From Kitasatospora sp. MAP5-34 (GTDB lineage Bacteria > Actinomycetota > Actinomycetes > Streptomycetales > Streptomycetaceae): a stretch of DNA of 64,000 nt. Below, piece after piece: positions 16,650 through 25,270 of the stretch. Where the stretch lies: positions 1-64,000 of the forward strand of contig NZ_JARXZC010000043.1 in NCBI RefSeq assembly GCF_029894335.1. The letters run 5' to 3'. The notes under the pieces are model-generated. The model saw only the letters and a program-made list of their open reading frames with translations, searched no databases and was not told where the DNA came from. A program made the translations under genes and the position numbers. The stretch's first letter is position 1; every line of letters starts with the position of its first letter.

Positions 16650-17849
16650 GTGAACAGCGACGCCTTCGAACAGTTCCCGGCTGCTTCCGGGCGGCCGTTC
16701 CGCCTGGTCGTGACGGGTGGCGGGACCGGCGGTCACACGTACCCCGCGCTGACCGCCGTGCGTACTCTGCAGGCCCGGCTCGCCACCGTGGGGCGGACGT
16801 TGGACGTCCTGTGGGTGGGCACCGCCGACGGGCTGGAGGCGCGGATCGCGCCCGCCGAGGGCATCAAGTTCATGGCGGTCGCGACCGGCAAGGTCCGCCG
16901 TTCCAGCAACCCGCTGAAGCTGGTCTCCCCGGCCAACGTGAAGGACATGGGCCGGGTGCCGCTGGGCGCCGCCCAGGCCCGGTCGATCATCGCGGACTTC
17001 CACCCCGACGTGGTGCTGGCCACCGGCGGCTACGTCGCCGTCCCGGTCGGTCTGGCGGCGAGGGCGTGCCGCCGGCCGCTGGTGGTGCACGAGCAGACGG
17101 TCCGCCTCGGCCTGGCGAACAAGGTGCTGGCCCGGGCCGCGACCCGGGTCGCGGTCTCCTCCCCGTCGACCCTGCCGCTGCTGCCGGAGTCGGCCCGCCG
17201 GACGGCGGTCGTCACCGGCAACCCGGTGCGGCCCGAGGTGCTGAACGGCCACCCCGCCAAGGCCGTTCAGGCATTGGGCCTGTACGGGTTCAACTCCGCC
17301 CTGCCCACCATCTACGTCACCGGCGGCGCCCAGGGGTCGATGCAGATCAACACGGTCGTCCGCGACATCCTGCCGTGGCTGCTGACCCGGGCCAACATCA
17401 TCCACCAGTGCGGCCCGGCGAACCTCGACAACCTGCGGCAGAACGTCGCGACACTCCCCGGCGAACTCGCGGCCCGGTACCTGCTCACCGACTTCGTCGG
17501 CCCCGAACTGCCCGACGTCCTCGCCCTGGCGGACCTGGTCATCTCCCGCAGCGGCGCGGGCACCATCGCGGAACTCACCGCCCTCGGCAAGGCCGCCGTC
17601 CTCATCCCGCTCGCCAGCTCGGCCGGCAACGAACAGGCCCACAACGCCGCCCACCTGCAGGAGGCCGGCGCTGCGACCGCCCTGCTCGGCGAGGTGACCG
17701 CAGACGCCCTGGGGGAGGCCGTGGCACCCCTGCTCGCGGACCCGGCCCGCCGCGCCGAGATGGCCCACCGGGCCCGGTCGCAGGGCCGCCCGGACGCGGC
17801 CGAGCAGCTGGTCGACGTCCTCCTGTCCGTCGTCGAGGACCAGGCGTAG
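16650..17849 (+). CDS. MurG-like UDP-GlcNAc glycosyltransferase (GT28 family)
   Basis: A 399-residue protein with both halves of the MurG fold. The N-terminal glycine loop is TGGGTGGHTYPALTAV; the acceptor-side segment DVVLATGGYVAVPVGLAAR and VVHEQTVRLGLANK are MurG-like. The C-terminal donor domain has VTGGAQGS and DLVISRSGAGTIAELTALGKAAVLIPLASSAGNEQAHNA, the UDP-GlcNAc pocket. It begins at GTG 16650 behind GGGAGA. No other cell-division or wall genes are nearby, so it is probably an additional MurG paralogue, perhaps for another glycosylated lipid or product; the housekeeping murG normally sits in the dcw cluster. Confidence 0.85.
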   Translation: MNSDAFEQFPAASGRPFRLVVTGGGTGGHTYPALTAVRTLQARLATVGRTLDVLWVGTADGLEARIAPAEGIKFMAVATGKVRRSSNPLKLVSPANVKDMGRVPLGAAQARSIIADFHPDVVLATGGYVAVPVGLAARACRRPLVVHEQTVRLGLANKVLARAATRVAVSSPSTLPLLPESARRTAVVTGNPVRPEVLNGHPAKAVQALGLYGFNSALPTIYVTGGAQGSMQINTVVRDILPWLLTRANIIHQCGPANLDNLRQNVATLPGELAARYLLTDFVGPELPDVLALADLVISRSGAGTIAELTALGKAAVLIPLASSAGNEQAHNAAHLQEAGAATALLGEVTADALGEAVAPLLADPARRAEMAHRARSQGRPDAAEQLVDVLLSVVEDQA

Positions 17850-17900
17850 GCCGGTCCTTTCCTGCCTGCTTCGGTGTGACCCTGTGTCAGACTCGCAGCC

Positions 17901-18668
17901 GTGTCCCCCGACCTGGCCCTCCTCCGGGCGCTGATCCACCGATCGCCGGCCATCGCCACCCGGCCCGGGCGCGGTGCGCCGGACGTGTGGATCCGCGCGG
18001 CCGAGTCGGCCGTGGGCCCGCTCGCGCCGTCGTACCGGTGGTGGCTGGCCGAGTACAACGACGGCGAACTCGACGGCGTGCCGCTCGCGACTCTCGCCGC
18101 ACCCGGCGAGCGCGGTGCCGACGACCTCACCGCTCGGTGGCGCCTCGACGGGGATCGGCTCTGCTTCCACGCCGACCCGGACGCCGGCGACACCTACCAC
18201 TTCGCGCTCGACCGTCCGGCGGAGCCGGGTACGGGCGGGGAGTACGTGGTGATCCGGCGTGACCGCCGGAGCGGCGCGGAGGAAGCGGTGGCGGACTCGT
18301 TCGCGGGTTTCCTGACCGTACGCGTGGCCCGGACCACCGAGCTCGGCGACGGCCCCACCCCGGCGCTGGCCCGGCTCTGGCGGTCGACGCCCGGCGTGTG
18401 CCTCCCCAACGGCGTGGTGATCTACGGCCCGCAGGACCTCCTCGAACGCAACGAGACCTACGAGGTACGCGAGTACCAGCCCGACTGGGTGCTCATCGGT
18501 GACGACAGCGGCGGACACGGCCTGTTCATGCGGCGCGACGGCGGTGCGGGGGCAGCTGTGTACAGCCTCGACCTCGGCGCGGGCGACCACGACATCGACA
18601 GCCCCGGCGTGGGCGAGTGGCTCACCGACGACCTCCCGGCCTGGCTGGCGGGCATGGCCGCCGGGTAG
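17901..18668 (+). CDS. Double SUKH (SMI1/KNR4-like) domain protein, possible immunity protein
   Basis: A 255-residue acidic soluble protein that appears to contain two SUKH-type domains. The first is about 27-130 (PSYRWWLAEYNDGELDGVPL, FALDRP, EYVVIRR). The second is about 155-250 (LPNGVVIYGPQDLLERNETY, WVLIGDDSGGHGLFMRRDG). SUKH proteins are a large immunity superfamily against contact-dependent and polymorphic toxins, although many streptomycete members are orphans with unknown roles. No toxin gene is adjacent upstream; a large toxin-like protein lies 1.4 kb downstream but has its own overlapping partner. GTG 17901 is the start. Confidence 0.65.
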   Translation: MSPDLALLRALIHRSPAIATRPGRGAPDVWIRAAESAVGPLAPSYRWWLAEYNDGELDGVPLATLAAPGERGADDLTARWRLDGDRLCFHADPDAGDTYHFALDRPAEPGTGGEYVVIRRDRRSGAEEAVADSFAGFLTVRVARTTELGDGPTPALARLWRSTPGVCLPNGVVIYGPQDLLERNETYEVREYQPDWVLIGDDSGGHGLFMRRDGGAGAAVYSLDLGAGDHDIDSPGVGEWLTDDLPAWLAGMAAG

Positions 18669-18804
18669 GCCCGCCGAGCGGGCCTGACGGGCCGGCCCTC
18701 TCATTGGGCGAGGAGCAGCGCGGCAAGGTGCGCGAAGGGGTGGGCGCTGACCGGGGGCGCGTTTTCTTCTGGCTCTGTACGGACACCCGTAGTACGGTGC
18801 ATTT

Positions 18805-19119
18805 ATGGACACTGCCGCCTCCTCCACCCCCGAGACCGCCGGACGCCGGCCGAAGGAACGCCGATTCGAGATGCGCCTGACCGATGAGGATGACGCCCTC
18901 ATCACCGAGGCCGCCAGCCTCGCAGGGATCACCAAGTCGGAACTCGGCACCGCCGCCCTCCGTGCCTACGCCCGCGATGTCATCGCCGACTACCGGGCTA
19001 CCGCCGTCTCCGCCGAAGAGTTCTCAGCCCTGCTGGCCGCCCTCGACCAGCCCGCCGAACCGAACGAGCGCCTGCGCCGGGCCGCCAGGACGTGGCAGGA
19101 ACAGGTGGACCAGCGGTGA
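18805..19119 (+). CDS. tacA: DUF1778-type ribbon-helix-helix antitoxin
   Basis: A 104-residue protein. After a short polar tail the core (about 22-65) reads RRFEMRLTDEDDALITEAASLAGITKSEL, a ribbon-helix-helix DNA-binding fold of the DUF1778/TacA family, and the C-terminal part (ISAEEF-like VSAEEFSALLAALDQP) is the segment that wraps the acetyltransferase toxin. It overlaps the toxin gene by 4 nt (GTGA). The complex would repress its own promoter; TAGTAC/TACGGT near 18791-18798 could be the -10 and would put the transcription start almost at the ATG, so the message may be leaderless. Confidence 0.9.
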   Translation: MDTAASSTPETAGRRPKERRFEMRLTDEDDALITEAASLAGITKSELGTAALRAYARDVIADYRATAVSAEEFSALLAALDQPAEPNERLRRAARTWQEQVDQR

Positions 19120-19619
19120 CCCGCATCAGCGAGCTGATCGACGTCCCGCTTACCGGCGCGGACGGCTTCGATTCGGGCATTCCCGTCCTGGACGACTGGC
19201 TCCGTGATGCCTCCGCGACGATGGTGCGGGCCAACCTGGGCCGGACGTTCGTCTGGCGGGACGCCACTGGGAAGGTGGTCGCCTACTATCACCTCACCCC
19301 GCATGAGGTCTGCCAGGAGGGAATCCCCAGCCGGGACCGGTTCTCCGCGAAGCACCGCCCCGTCCCCGGGTTCCTGCTCGCCAAGCTGGCCCTCGACAAG
19401 ACCCTTCACGGGCAGCGCCTGGGCTCGGCGTTGCTGTACGACGCGCTGACCCGTGTGGCCACCGCCGCCGAGCAGGTCGGTGGCCGTCTGGTGGTCGTGG
19501 ACGCCATCAACGACCACGCTGCCGGCTTCTACCGCGCCCACGGCTTCAAGGATGTGCGCGCCGATCATCCGGACCGGCCGCAGCGGCTGTTCCGCCCCAT
19601 CGCCGACCTACTCGGCTGA
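19116..19619 (+). CDS. tacT: GNAT-family toxin (TacT/AtaT-like acetyltransferase)
   Basis: A 167-residue GNAT enzyme from GTG 19116. Visible features are the N-terminal FDSGIPVLDDWLRDAS (FxCG..LDxWL-like block of this toxin group), the strand VVAYYHLTPHEV, the acetyl-CoA loop LALDKTLHGQRLGSALLYDAL, and the C-terminal VVVDAINDHAAGFYRAHGF, which carries the catalytic-type Tyr. TacT/AtaT toxins acetylate the amino group of aminoacyl-tRNAs and stop translation. The antitoxin precedes and overlaps it, the standard arrangement. Confidence 0.9.
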   Translation: MTRISELIDVPLTGADGFDSGIPVLDDWLRDASATMVRANLGRTFVWRDATGKVVAYYHLTPHEVCQEGIPSRDRFSAKHRPVPGFLLAKLALDKTLHGQRLGSALLYDALTRVATAAEQVGGRLVVVDAINDHAAGFYRAHGFKDVRADHPDRPQRLFRPIADLLG

Positions 19620-20034
19620 GAGCCTGCTCCACGGCCCCGTCCTCCAAAGGCGGGGCTTCGTGCTGCCGTGGGCAAGTCAAAGAACGAGGGCAGGGCCCAG
19701 CGCCGAAGCCCCAGGCCTTGCCGTGCCCTTGGTCCCAGCAGGCTGGGGAAGTGGAGAGCATGCGCCCGGCCTGCTGACGCGGCACCCGCGCGACCCGACC
19801 CACCCGCCGATCGGCGGGGTGGGCTACCCGCCGGTAGGCGGGTGTCGTGTGGTCCCTGGGGCGTGTGAGGATGTGCTCGCCTTCGGGGGGTGGCTTCGCT
19901 GATCGCACTCAATCATCGCCGGAATCTCATGTTCCGTGCCGTGCGGGCGTTAACAACTGATGGTCCGTCATCTCCGTGGTGCCCGGCCGCCTCCTCCTGG
20001 AGCGCAGTTCACCCCTCCAGGAAATGGCGACGGA
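19620..20034. other. Intergenic region with several hairpins
   Basis: No gene seen in these 415 bp. GCCCCG/CGGGGC (19634-19639 and 19651-19656) may end the toxin-antitoxin transcript. Further on, CCCACCCGCC and GGCGGGGTGGG (19799-19823) form an imperfect hairpin, and ACCCGCC-GGTA-GGCGGGT (19826-19843) a perfect 7-bp one. The region after 19900 is somewhat less GC-rich and may hold the promoter of the large secreted protein. Confidence 0.45.
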
Positions 20035-23000
20035 ATGTACAGGAAAGTCCCCATACGTGCGGGTTGGGCGCGGCGCGCCCTCGCCCGGGCGTTGACGGTC
20101 ACCGCGCTGGCGACGGCCACCTCGATGGTGGTGTCGGTGGCGCACGCCGTCCCGGCGAAGGCCGCGCCGCGCGTGGCGGACCCGGTGCCGGGTTACGCCG
20201 TCAATGGCGAGTTGGCGCACTACGACTTCGAGTGGAGCGAGCCGGACTCCTCGCCGAACCTCATCGACGGCGGCCCGAGGGCCATTCACCACAACGGCGT
20301 CTACGCGGGGCCGCGTACCGACAATGAGTCGATCTGGGGCAACCCGGCCGCCGGTGGCCGGACGCTCCGGCTGAACGGCGTCGACAACTACATGACCGTG
20401 CCGGTCACCCTGCCGACGGACCAGTCGTTCTCGGTCTCGGCCTGGGTGCAGCTGTCCAAGACCGGGCAGTCCTCCACGGTGGTGTCCGAGGACAGCAGCC
20501 GGGTCTCCGGCTTCTACCTGAAGGTGAATGCGGACGGCAAGCCGGTGTTCGCCATGCTGCACGGCGACGACGAGAAGGCCGCCTGGGACACGGCGGCCGG
20601 CTCGACCGCCGTCGCCGTCGCCACCCCCACCAACTACGACTGGACGCATCTGACGGGCGTCTTCGACGCGGCGGCCGGTCAGGTCAAGCTGTACGTGAAC
20701 GGCAACCTGGCCGCCACCGCGCCGCACACGGCGACCTGGCAGGCCACCGGTCAGGTGCAGGTCGGCCGGGACATCTGGGCCGGCCAGCCGGGCAGTTACT
20801 TCCCGGGCCGGATGGACGAGGTCCGGATCTGGCAGCGGGCGCTGCCGGATCTCGACGCCGCCGGGGTCGCGATCCCGGCCGACGTCACCCGCGCGGACCG
20901 GTGCCAGGCGGGCAGTTGGCTGCACGCCGGCGGACCGAGGGTCAAGGCCGCAGCCACCCAGAGCCTGAACGGCACCGGCGCGGACGTGCGCCGGGCGGTG
21001 ACCTGGTGGGGCAACGGCACGCTCGGCGACGCCAGGATGCAGGATCAGGACGACCAGCGGACGGCCAACCAGGCCCAGGCGGCCGGCCAGACGGGCTGGT
21101 CGAACACCACCAAGTCCTTCGCCGTCGCGCCGGACTACCAGTCGTTCTACACGGCCCCGGACTACGGCAAGCCGATGCGCGACTTCCTGCTGGACAGCGG
21201 CGACAAGAACTTCAACCCGCCGCCACCGCCCAAGCCGACCCAGGCGGTGCTGGACCAGGCGCTCGCCATCATGAAGCAGCGCAAGGCCGAAACCGCGAAC
21301 CAGCCCTGGGGCGGGGTCTACGGCTTCTTCTCGTCCGAGGACTCGCTGAAGGCGATGTCCTCGTACCAGATCGCCCGTTGGATCCGGCTCGGCGGTTTCC
21401 CGTCGGTGGCTCCGGTGAAGGACTCGGCCGAGTTCCGGATGGAGGTCGAGGACCTCAAGATCCAGTGGGCGGGCTGCGACACCGCAGACCCGGCCGACCC
21501 GTTCCACGTGTTCGGTGACGTGGTCGCCACCGCGAACGCCGAGTGGCAGGCCGAGCAGGACGCGCAGGCCAAGCAGCGCGCCGACATCGCGGCCGCCGAC
21601 CTCCAGGCGACCAAGGACGTCCGGACGGCCTCGGCCGCGATGGTCGAGGCGCAGGGGCAGGCGTACATCGTCAGCCGGATGCTGCTCTTCCAGAAGTACT
21701 GGCAGGGCAGGCCGAAGAGCGACATCCTCTACCCGAAGCCGGCCGACTTCGCCCAGGCCGCCACCAACCTCACCAACGCCAAGAAGGCGGTCGCGGTCCA
21801 GCTGACGATCGCGAAGAACGCCGCCGCATCGGCCAAGTCCCAGGCGGACAAGGCCACTACGGCCCAGGCCGACGCCGGTAAGATCGCCGCCGCGAACGGC
21901 ACCCCGTACGGGCGCGGTCTGACCTACGCCCGGCAGTCCGCGCAGGTGGTCAAGGCTTCGGCCGCCGCCGCGCAGTCCTCGGCGAGCGCCACCGCCGCGA
22001 CCCTGGCGGCGGTCTCGGCCACCCAGGCCGACAGCGCCGCTCTCTACGCCCTCGGCGACACCCAGTCCCACGCCGCCAAGGCCGAGTTCCAGCGGGCCGC
22101 CGCCCAGGAGGCCGCCGACCAGGCCCACGCCGCAGCCGTGGCCGCCGCCGCCCAGGCCGACCAGGCCGGGCAGGCCGCAGCCCGGGCCGCCGCCGACAAG
22201 GTGAAGGCCCAGCAGGCGGAGCAGACCGCCAGGTCCGCCGCCGCCGACGCGGACAAGCAGCGCGGCATCGCCGACCAGGAGCGTGCCAACGCCGCGACCG
22301 CCAGGGCTACGGCGGACTCGGAGCGGGCCAAGGCGGTCCAGGCGGAAGCCACCGCGAAGGACCAGCAGGCTGCGGCCGCAACCGCCTTGGGCGCAGCTCA
22401 GACCGCCGGACAGACCGCTGCGGACAAGGATGCCGCAGCAAGCGCCGCCGAGGGACGAGCCGCCGACGCGAGGGATGCCGCCGTCGCGGCCGAGGCCAAC
22501 CGCGACGCGACGCTCTCCAGGCAGAAGGCCAGCGAGGCGATCGCCGCAGCGGCCGAGGGCACCACCGACGCGCAGGAGACCAGGCAGGCGGCGAACGACG
22601 CGGCGACAGCGGCCGGTCAGGCCGGCACTGCGGCCACCGACGCGCGGGCCGCCGCGAACGACGCGGGCACGGCCGCCGTCTCCGCTCGCACGGCCGCCAC
22701 TCAGGCGGACGGCGCGGCCGCCCGGGCCAACGCCGCCGCCACGAGCGCCCAGGCGGACGCGGCGGTCACCGCTGCGGCAGCCGCGACCTCGCACGCTGCC
22801 GCCGCCGACGCCATCGCGGCGTCGGAGCAGGCCGCGACGAACGTCAAGAACGCGAACGATCAGGTCCAGAAGGCCGGAGCAGCCACGGCTCAGGCTCTGG
22901 TCGCGTCGAAGGCGGCGCGCGCCGAGGCCGACCAGGCGGGCATCGACAGCGCCCGTACGGCAGGTCAGGCCTTCGCTGCCGCAGAGGCCGCCACGGCGGC

Positions 23001-24426
23001 GCGTGACGCGGCGTCGTCCGCGATCGCCTCCGGCAACGACGCCATCTCGCTGGGCACGCCGTTCCGGGAGAGCGACTCCTCCGCCGGGCTGGCCGTCCTG
23101 GTCGGCCAGACCAGCAAGACGCTGGCCCAGTCCCAGGCCGACACCGCCAAGGCCCGGGCCGACGAGGCGGCCAAGGCCGCCAAGGACGCGGCCGCCGCAG
23201 CTGCGAAGGCCGACGCCGCAGCGAAGGCGGCGGCCCAGGCCTACGCCGCCGCCGCTGCGGACACTGCCGCCGCCACGGTCTCGCTGCAGAAGGCCCGCGA
23301 CTTCGCGGCCCAGGCCGCGAGTGACGCCCAGGCGACGAAGACCGCCGACGCCAACACCACCGGGTACGACCTGCGGGCCCAGTCCGACGCGTTCTACGCG
23401 ACCCTCGCTGCGCGGGACGCCTCGGCCGACGCGACAGCCGCCCGCAGTTCGGCCACCGACGCGGAGCAGAGCGCAGCCGGCGCCCACCAGGCCGCCGACA
23501 GCGCCGCCGCCAGCGCCGGCACCGCCCGTGCCACCGCCACCACGGCGGGGCAGGACGCCACTGCCGCCGAAGCGGCGGCGGCCACCGCGCAGGGCGACGC
23601 CACCCAGGCCAACCAGGCCGCGACGGCCGCCGAGGAGCAGGCGCGCAAGGACGAGCAGGCCGCCCGTGAAGCGGCGATGGCGTCCGGCGGCACCGGCGTC
23701 ACGGGCGGCGCGGGGGCGGATCTCACGGCCGGCGACGAGCAGGTCCTGCTGGCCCAGTGCGGGCAGACCTGCGTCGACCAGTACCGTCAGGCCCGTGCGG
23801 ACGCGAGCAAGGACGTCCTCGACTGGGTGAAGGAGAACGGCGGCCAGATCCTGCTGGACGTTCTCGGGATCACCGACGCCAAGAAGTGCTTCACCCAGGG
23901 CGATGTCGAGAGCTGCCTGTGGACGGTCGTCAACGTCGGCAGCCTGGTCGTTCTCGTCGGCAAGGGTCCGGCCCTCACCAAGGCGATCATCCGGATCAGC
24001 ACGGGGATCGCCAAGTTCTTCGAGGAGTCCGAGGCCGCGGTGCGGATCCTCAACCAGCTCCGCAAGATCGTCGAGCGGGCCAAGGACGTCCCCGCGTGCG
24101 CGGTGGGAGCCGCCGGTGCGATGACTGCGCACGCCGCGCACCCGGGCCTGTCGGCGCGGGCGTCCGGCCCGGTGTGCTCGTGGATCGCCGGTGCGATTCC
24201 GGTTGCCACGGATATCGCGCGGGGCTCCCTCAAGATCATCAGGGAGAAGCAGTTGGAGAAGGCCATGGCCAAGATCGGAGAGGACATCCACGACTTCAAG
24301 GCGGAGTACGTCGGAGCCAAGCTGGTCGCGAGGTTCGACTGTGCCTACGATGCGCTCAACCGAGTCATCCTCATCAGCAAGGACGGCAAGACCCTGATCC
24401 CGACCGCGCTGAGGTATGTCCCGTGA
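20035..24426 (+). CDS. Secreted LamG / Ala-rich coiled-coil protein, candidate polymorphic toxin
   Basis: A 1463-residue protein. It has a Sec signal (about 1-44: basic start, hydrophobic core, cleavage near AHA or AKA). A LamG-like jelly-roll follows (about 58-275: LRLNGVDNYMTVP, FSVSAWVQL, MDEVRIWQRAL). Next is a unique region to about 500, then roughly 700 residues of Ala-rich coiled coil (about 502-1218). The C-terminus has Cys pairs (CGQTC, KKCFTQGDVESC), a hydrophobic stretch (NVGSLVVLVGKGPALTKAIIRI) and a final charged segment ending LIPTALRYVP. I chose ATG 20035 over earlier in-frame starts because it heads the signal peptide. The architecture and the overlapping DUF4279 gene suggest a polymorphic toxin; no known nuclease motif is visible, so the activity is unknown. 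A structural cell-surface role is the alternative. Confidence 0.75.
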   Translation: MYRKVPIRAGWARRALARALTVTALATATSMVVSVAHAVPAKAAPRVADPVPGYAVNGELAHYDFEWSEPDSSPNLIDGGPRAIHHNGVYAGPRTDNESIWGNPAAGGRTLRLNGVDNYMTVPVTLPTDQSFSVSAWVQLSKTGQSSTVVSEDSSRVSGFYLKVNADGKPVFAMLHGDDEKAAWDTAAGSTAVAVATPTNYDWTHLTGVFDAAAGQVKLYVNGNLAATAPHTATWQATGQVQVGRDIWAGQPGSYFPGRMDEVRIWQRALPDLDAAGVAIPADVTRADRCQAGSWLHAGGPRVKAAATQSLNGTGADVRRAVTWWGNGTLGDARMQDQDDQRTANQAQAAGQTGWSNTTKSFAVAPDYQSFYTAPDYGKPMRDFLLDSGDKNFNPPPPPKPTQAVLDQALAIMKQRKAETANQPWGGVYGFFSSEDSLKAMSSYQIARWIRLGGFPSVAPVKDSAEFRMEVEDLKIQWAGCDTADPADPFHVFGDVVATANAEWQAEQDAQAKQRADIAAADLQATKDVRTASAAMVEAQGQAYIVSRMLLFQKYWQGRPKSDILYPKPADFAQAATNLTNAKKAVAVQLTIAKNAAASAKSQADKATTAQADAGKIAAANGTPYGRGLTYARQSAQVVKASAAAAQSSASATAATLAAVSATQADSAALYALGDTQSHAAKAEFQRAAAQEAADQAHAAAVAAAAQADQAGQAAARAAADKVKAQQAEQTARSAAADADKQRGIADQERANAATARATADSERAKAVQAEATAKDQQAAAATALGAAQTAGQTAADKDAAASAAEGRAADARDAAVAAEANRDATLSRQKASEAIAAAAEGTTDAQETRQAANDAATAAGQAGTAATDARAAANDAGTAAVSARTAATQADGAAARANAAATSAQADAAVTAAAAATSHAAAADAIAASEQAATNVKNANDQVQKAGAATAQALVASKAARAEADQAGIDSARTAGQAFAAAEAATAARDAASSAIASGNDAISLGTPFRESDSSAGLAVLVGQTSKTLAQSQADTAKARADEAAKAAKDAAAAAAKADAAAKAAAQAYAAAAADTAAATVSLQKARDFAAQAASDAQATKTADANTTGYDLRAQSDAFYATLAARDASADATAARSSATDAEQSAAGAHQAADSAAASAGTARATATTAGQDATAAEAAAATAQGDATQANQAATAAEEQARKDEQAAREAAMASGGTGVTGGAGADLTAGDEQVLLAQCGQTCVDQYRQARADASKDVLDWVKENGGQILLDVLGITDAKKCFTQGDVESCLWTVVNVGSLVVLVGKGPALTKAIIRISTGIAKFFEESEAAVRILNQLRKIVERAKDVPACAVGAAGAMTAHAAHPGLSARASGPVCSWIAGAIPVATDIARGSLKIIREKQLEKAMAKIGEDIHDFKAEYVGAKLVARFDCAYDALNRVILISKDGKTLIPTALRYVP

Positions 24427-24863
24427 GCGCCTTCCGCATGTACCTCAGGATCGTCAGCACCACGCTGTCCCCCGAGGACATCACCACCCGGCTCGGCACA
24501 CAGCCGGACGAGGCGTACGCGATGGGCAGCCGGCGTCGGCCGGAGCTGCCCGAGCGCGGCCACACGTCCTGGATGCGCCGGGCGACGGTGCCGGAGCCCG
24601 GTGCCAGGCCCGAGGACCTCGAGCCGGTCGTGCTGAGCTGGGGGCGGGCTTTCGCCGACGCCGTCGGCGCCCTGGCCGACAGTGGTGACGCCGACGTCTC
24701 CTTGGTGCTCGTCCAGTCGATCAGGGACCTCGGCAGCCCCGCCGAGAAGGGGATCCCGCTCGGAGCCGAGCTGATCGCCTGGCTCGGCGCGGCGCGGGCG
24801 GGCCTCGACATCGATCAGTACGTCTTCCACGACTGCGAACCGGAGTCGGACGGCCCGGTGTAA
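24423..24863 (+). CDS. DUF4279-family protein, candidate immunity protein
   Basis: A 146-residue soluble protein starting at GTG 24423, overlapping the stop of the preceding gene by 4 nt (GTGA). The N-terminus FRMYLRIVSTTLSPEDITTRLGTQPDEAYAMGSRRR resembles the DUF4279 family: a beta strand, an L/S-P-x-x-I-T-x-x-L-G motif, then a Trp-containing strand (HTSWMRRA). The rest has VSLVLVQSIRDLGSPAEKGIPLGAELIAWLGAARAGLDIDQYVFHD. The tight overlap implies dosage-matched synthesis with the large protein, as for toxin and immunity pairs. The family call is from motif memory, not a search. Confidence 0.65.
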   Translation: MSAFRMYLRIVSTTLSPEDITTRLGTQPDEAYAMGSRRRPELPERGHTSWMRRATVPEPGARPEDLEPVVLSWGRAFADAVGALADSGDADVSLVLVQSIRDLGSPAEKGIPLGAELIAWLGAARAGLDIDQYVFHDCEPESDGPV

Positions 24864-24878
24864 CGCCGACTGGGACCG

Positions 24879-24921
24879 GAGCCCGGTCATCGACGCGCTC
24901 GACGCGTCGATGACCGGGCTC
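24879..24921 (+). terminator. Strong hairpin terminator after the toxin/immunity pair
   Basis: GAGCCCGGTCATCGACGCG (24879-24897) and its exact complement (24903-24921) form a 19-bp stem with a 5-nt loop, 15 nt past the stop codon. Confidence 0.8.
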
Positions 24922-25017
24922 TCCGCTGTGCTGCCGGGCCACGTGCGGTCCGCTCGTCAGTGTGTCCGTCCCACGTGTTTCTTACCGCTGAGGTATTCCC
25001 ACGACCAGCTCACCCGC

Positions 25018-25230
25018 TTACCTCGGCGTCGCGGTGTTGAAGATCGCCCGGGACTCGTTGACCGCGTCCATCCATGTTGGCGACCGCACTTCCAGGGTCT
25101 GGGCCAGGCGCTCGACCTCGCGCAGGCGGCCGGCGGTCCCCAGATTCCGCGCGATCTCCGCATGCGCTGCGCAGGTCGTGAGGAACACCTGAAGCGTGCC
25201 GATCGAGCTGTCCTCAACGTGACGGCCGGG
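25018..25230 (-). pseudogene. Possible gene fragment
   Basis: A minus-strand frame ending at TAA 25020-25018 reads like real protein for about 65 residues (IGTLQVFLTTCAAHAEIARN, then LREVERLAQTLEVRSPTWMDAV), with strongly GC-biased third positions. No good start with a ribosome site is found near its 5' end; GTG within LQVFLTT would give 56 residues. It may be the C-terminal remnant of a gene lost when the upstream block moved in. I cannot name a family. Confidence 0.33.
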
Positions 25231-25270
25231 CGGTGCCTCCGACGGGTGACCGTCGGGAGAGACTGGGCCG

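Noticed and set aside
16593..18950. 785-residue minus-strand open frame
   Set aside because: Antisense to the MurG-like and SUKH genes; composition is that of a shadow frame.
19927..24291. 1454-residue open frame on the minus strand opposite the large secreted protein
   Set aside because: Gly/Arg/Leu-rich composition typical of the antisense of Ala-rich high-GC coding; the plus strand has a signal peptide, LamG motifs and an overlapping partner gene.
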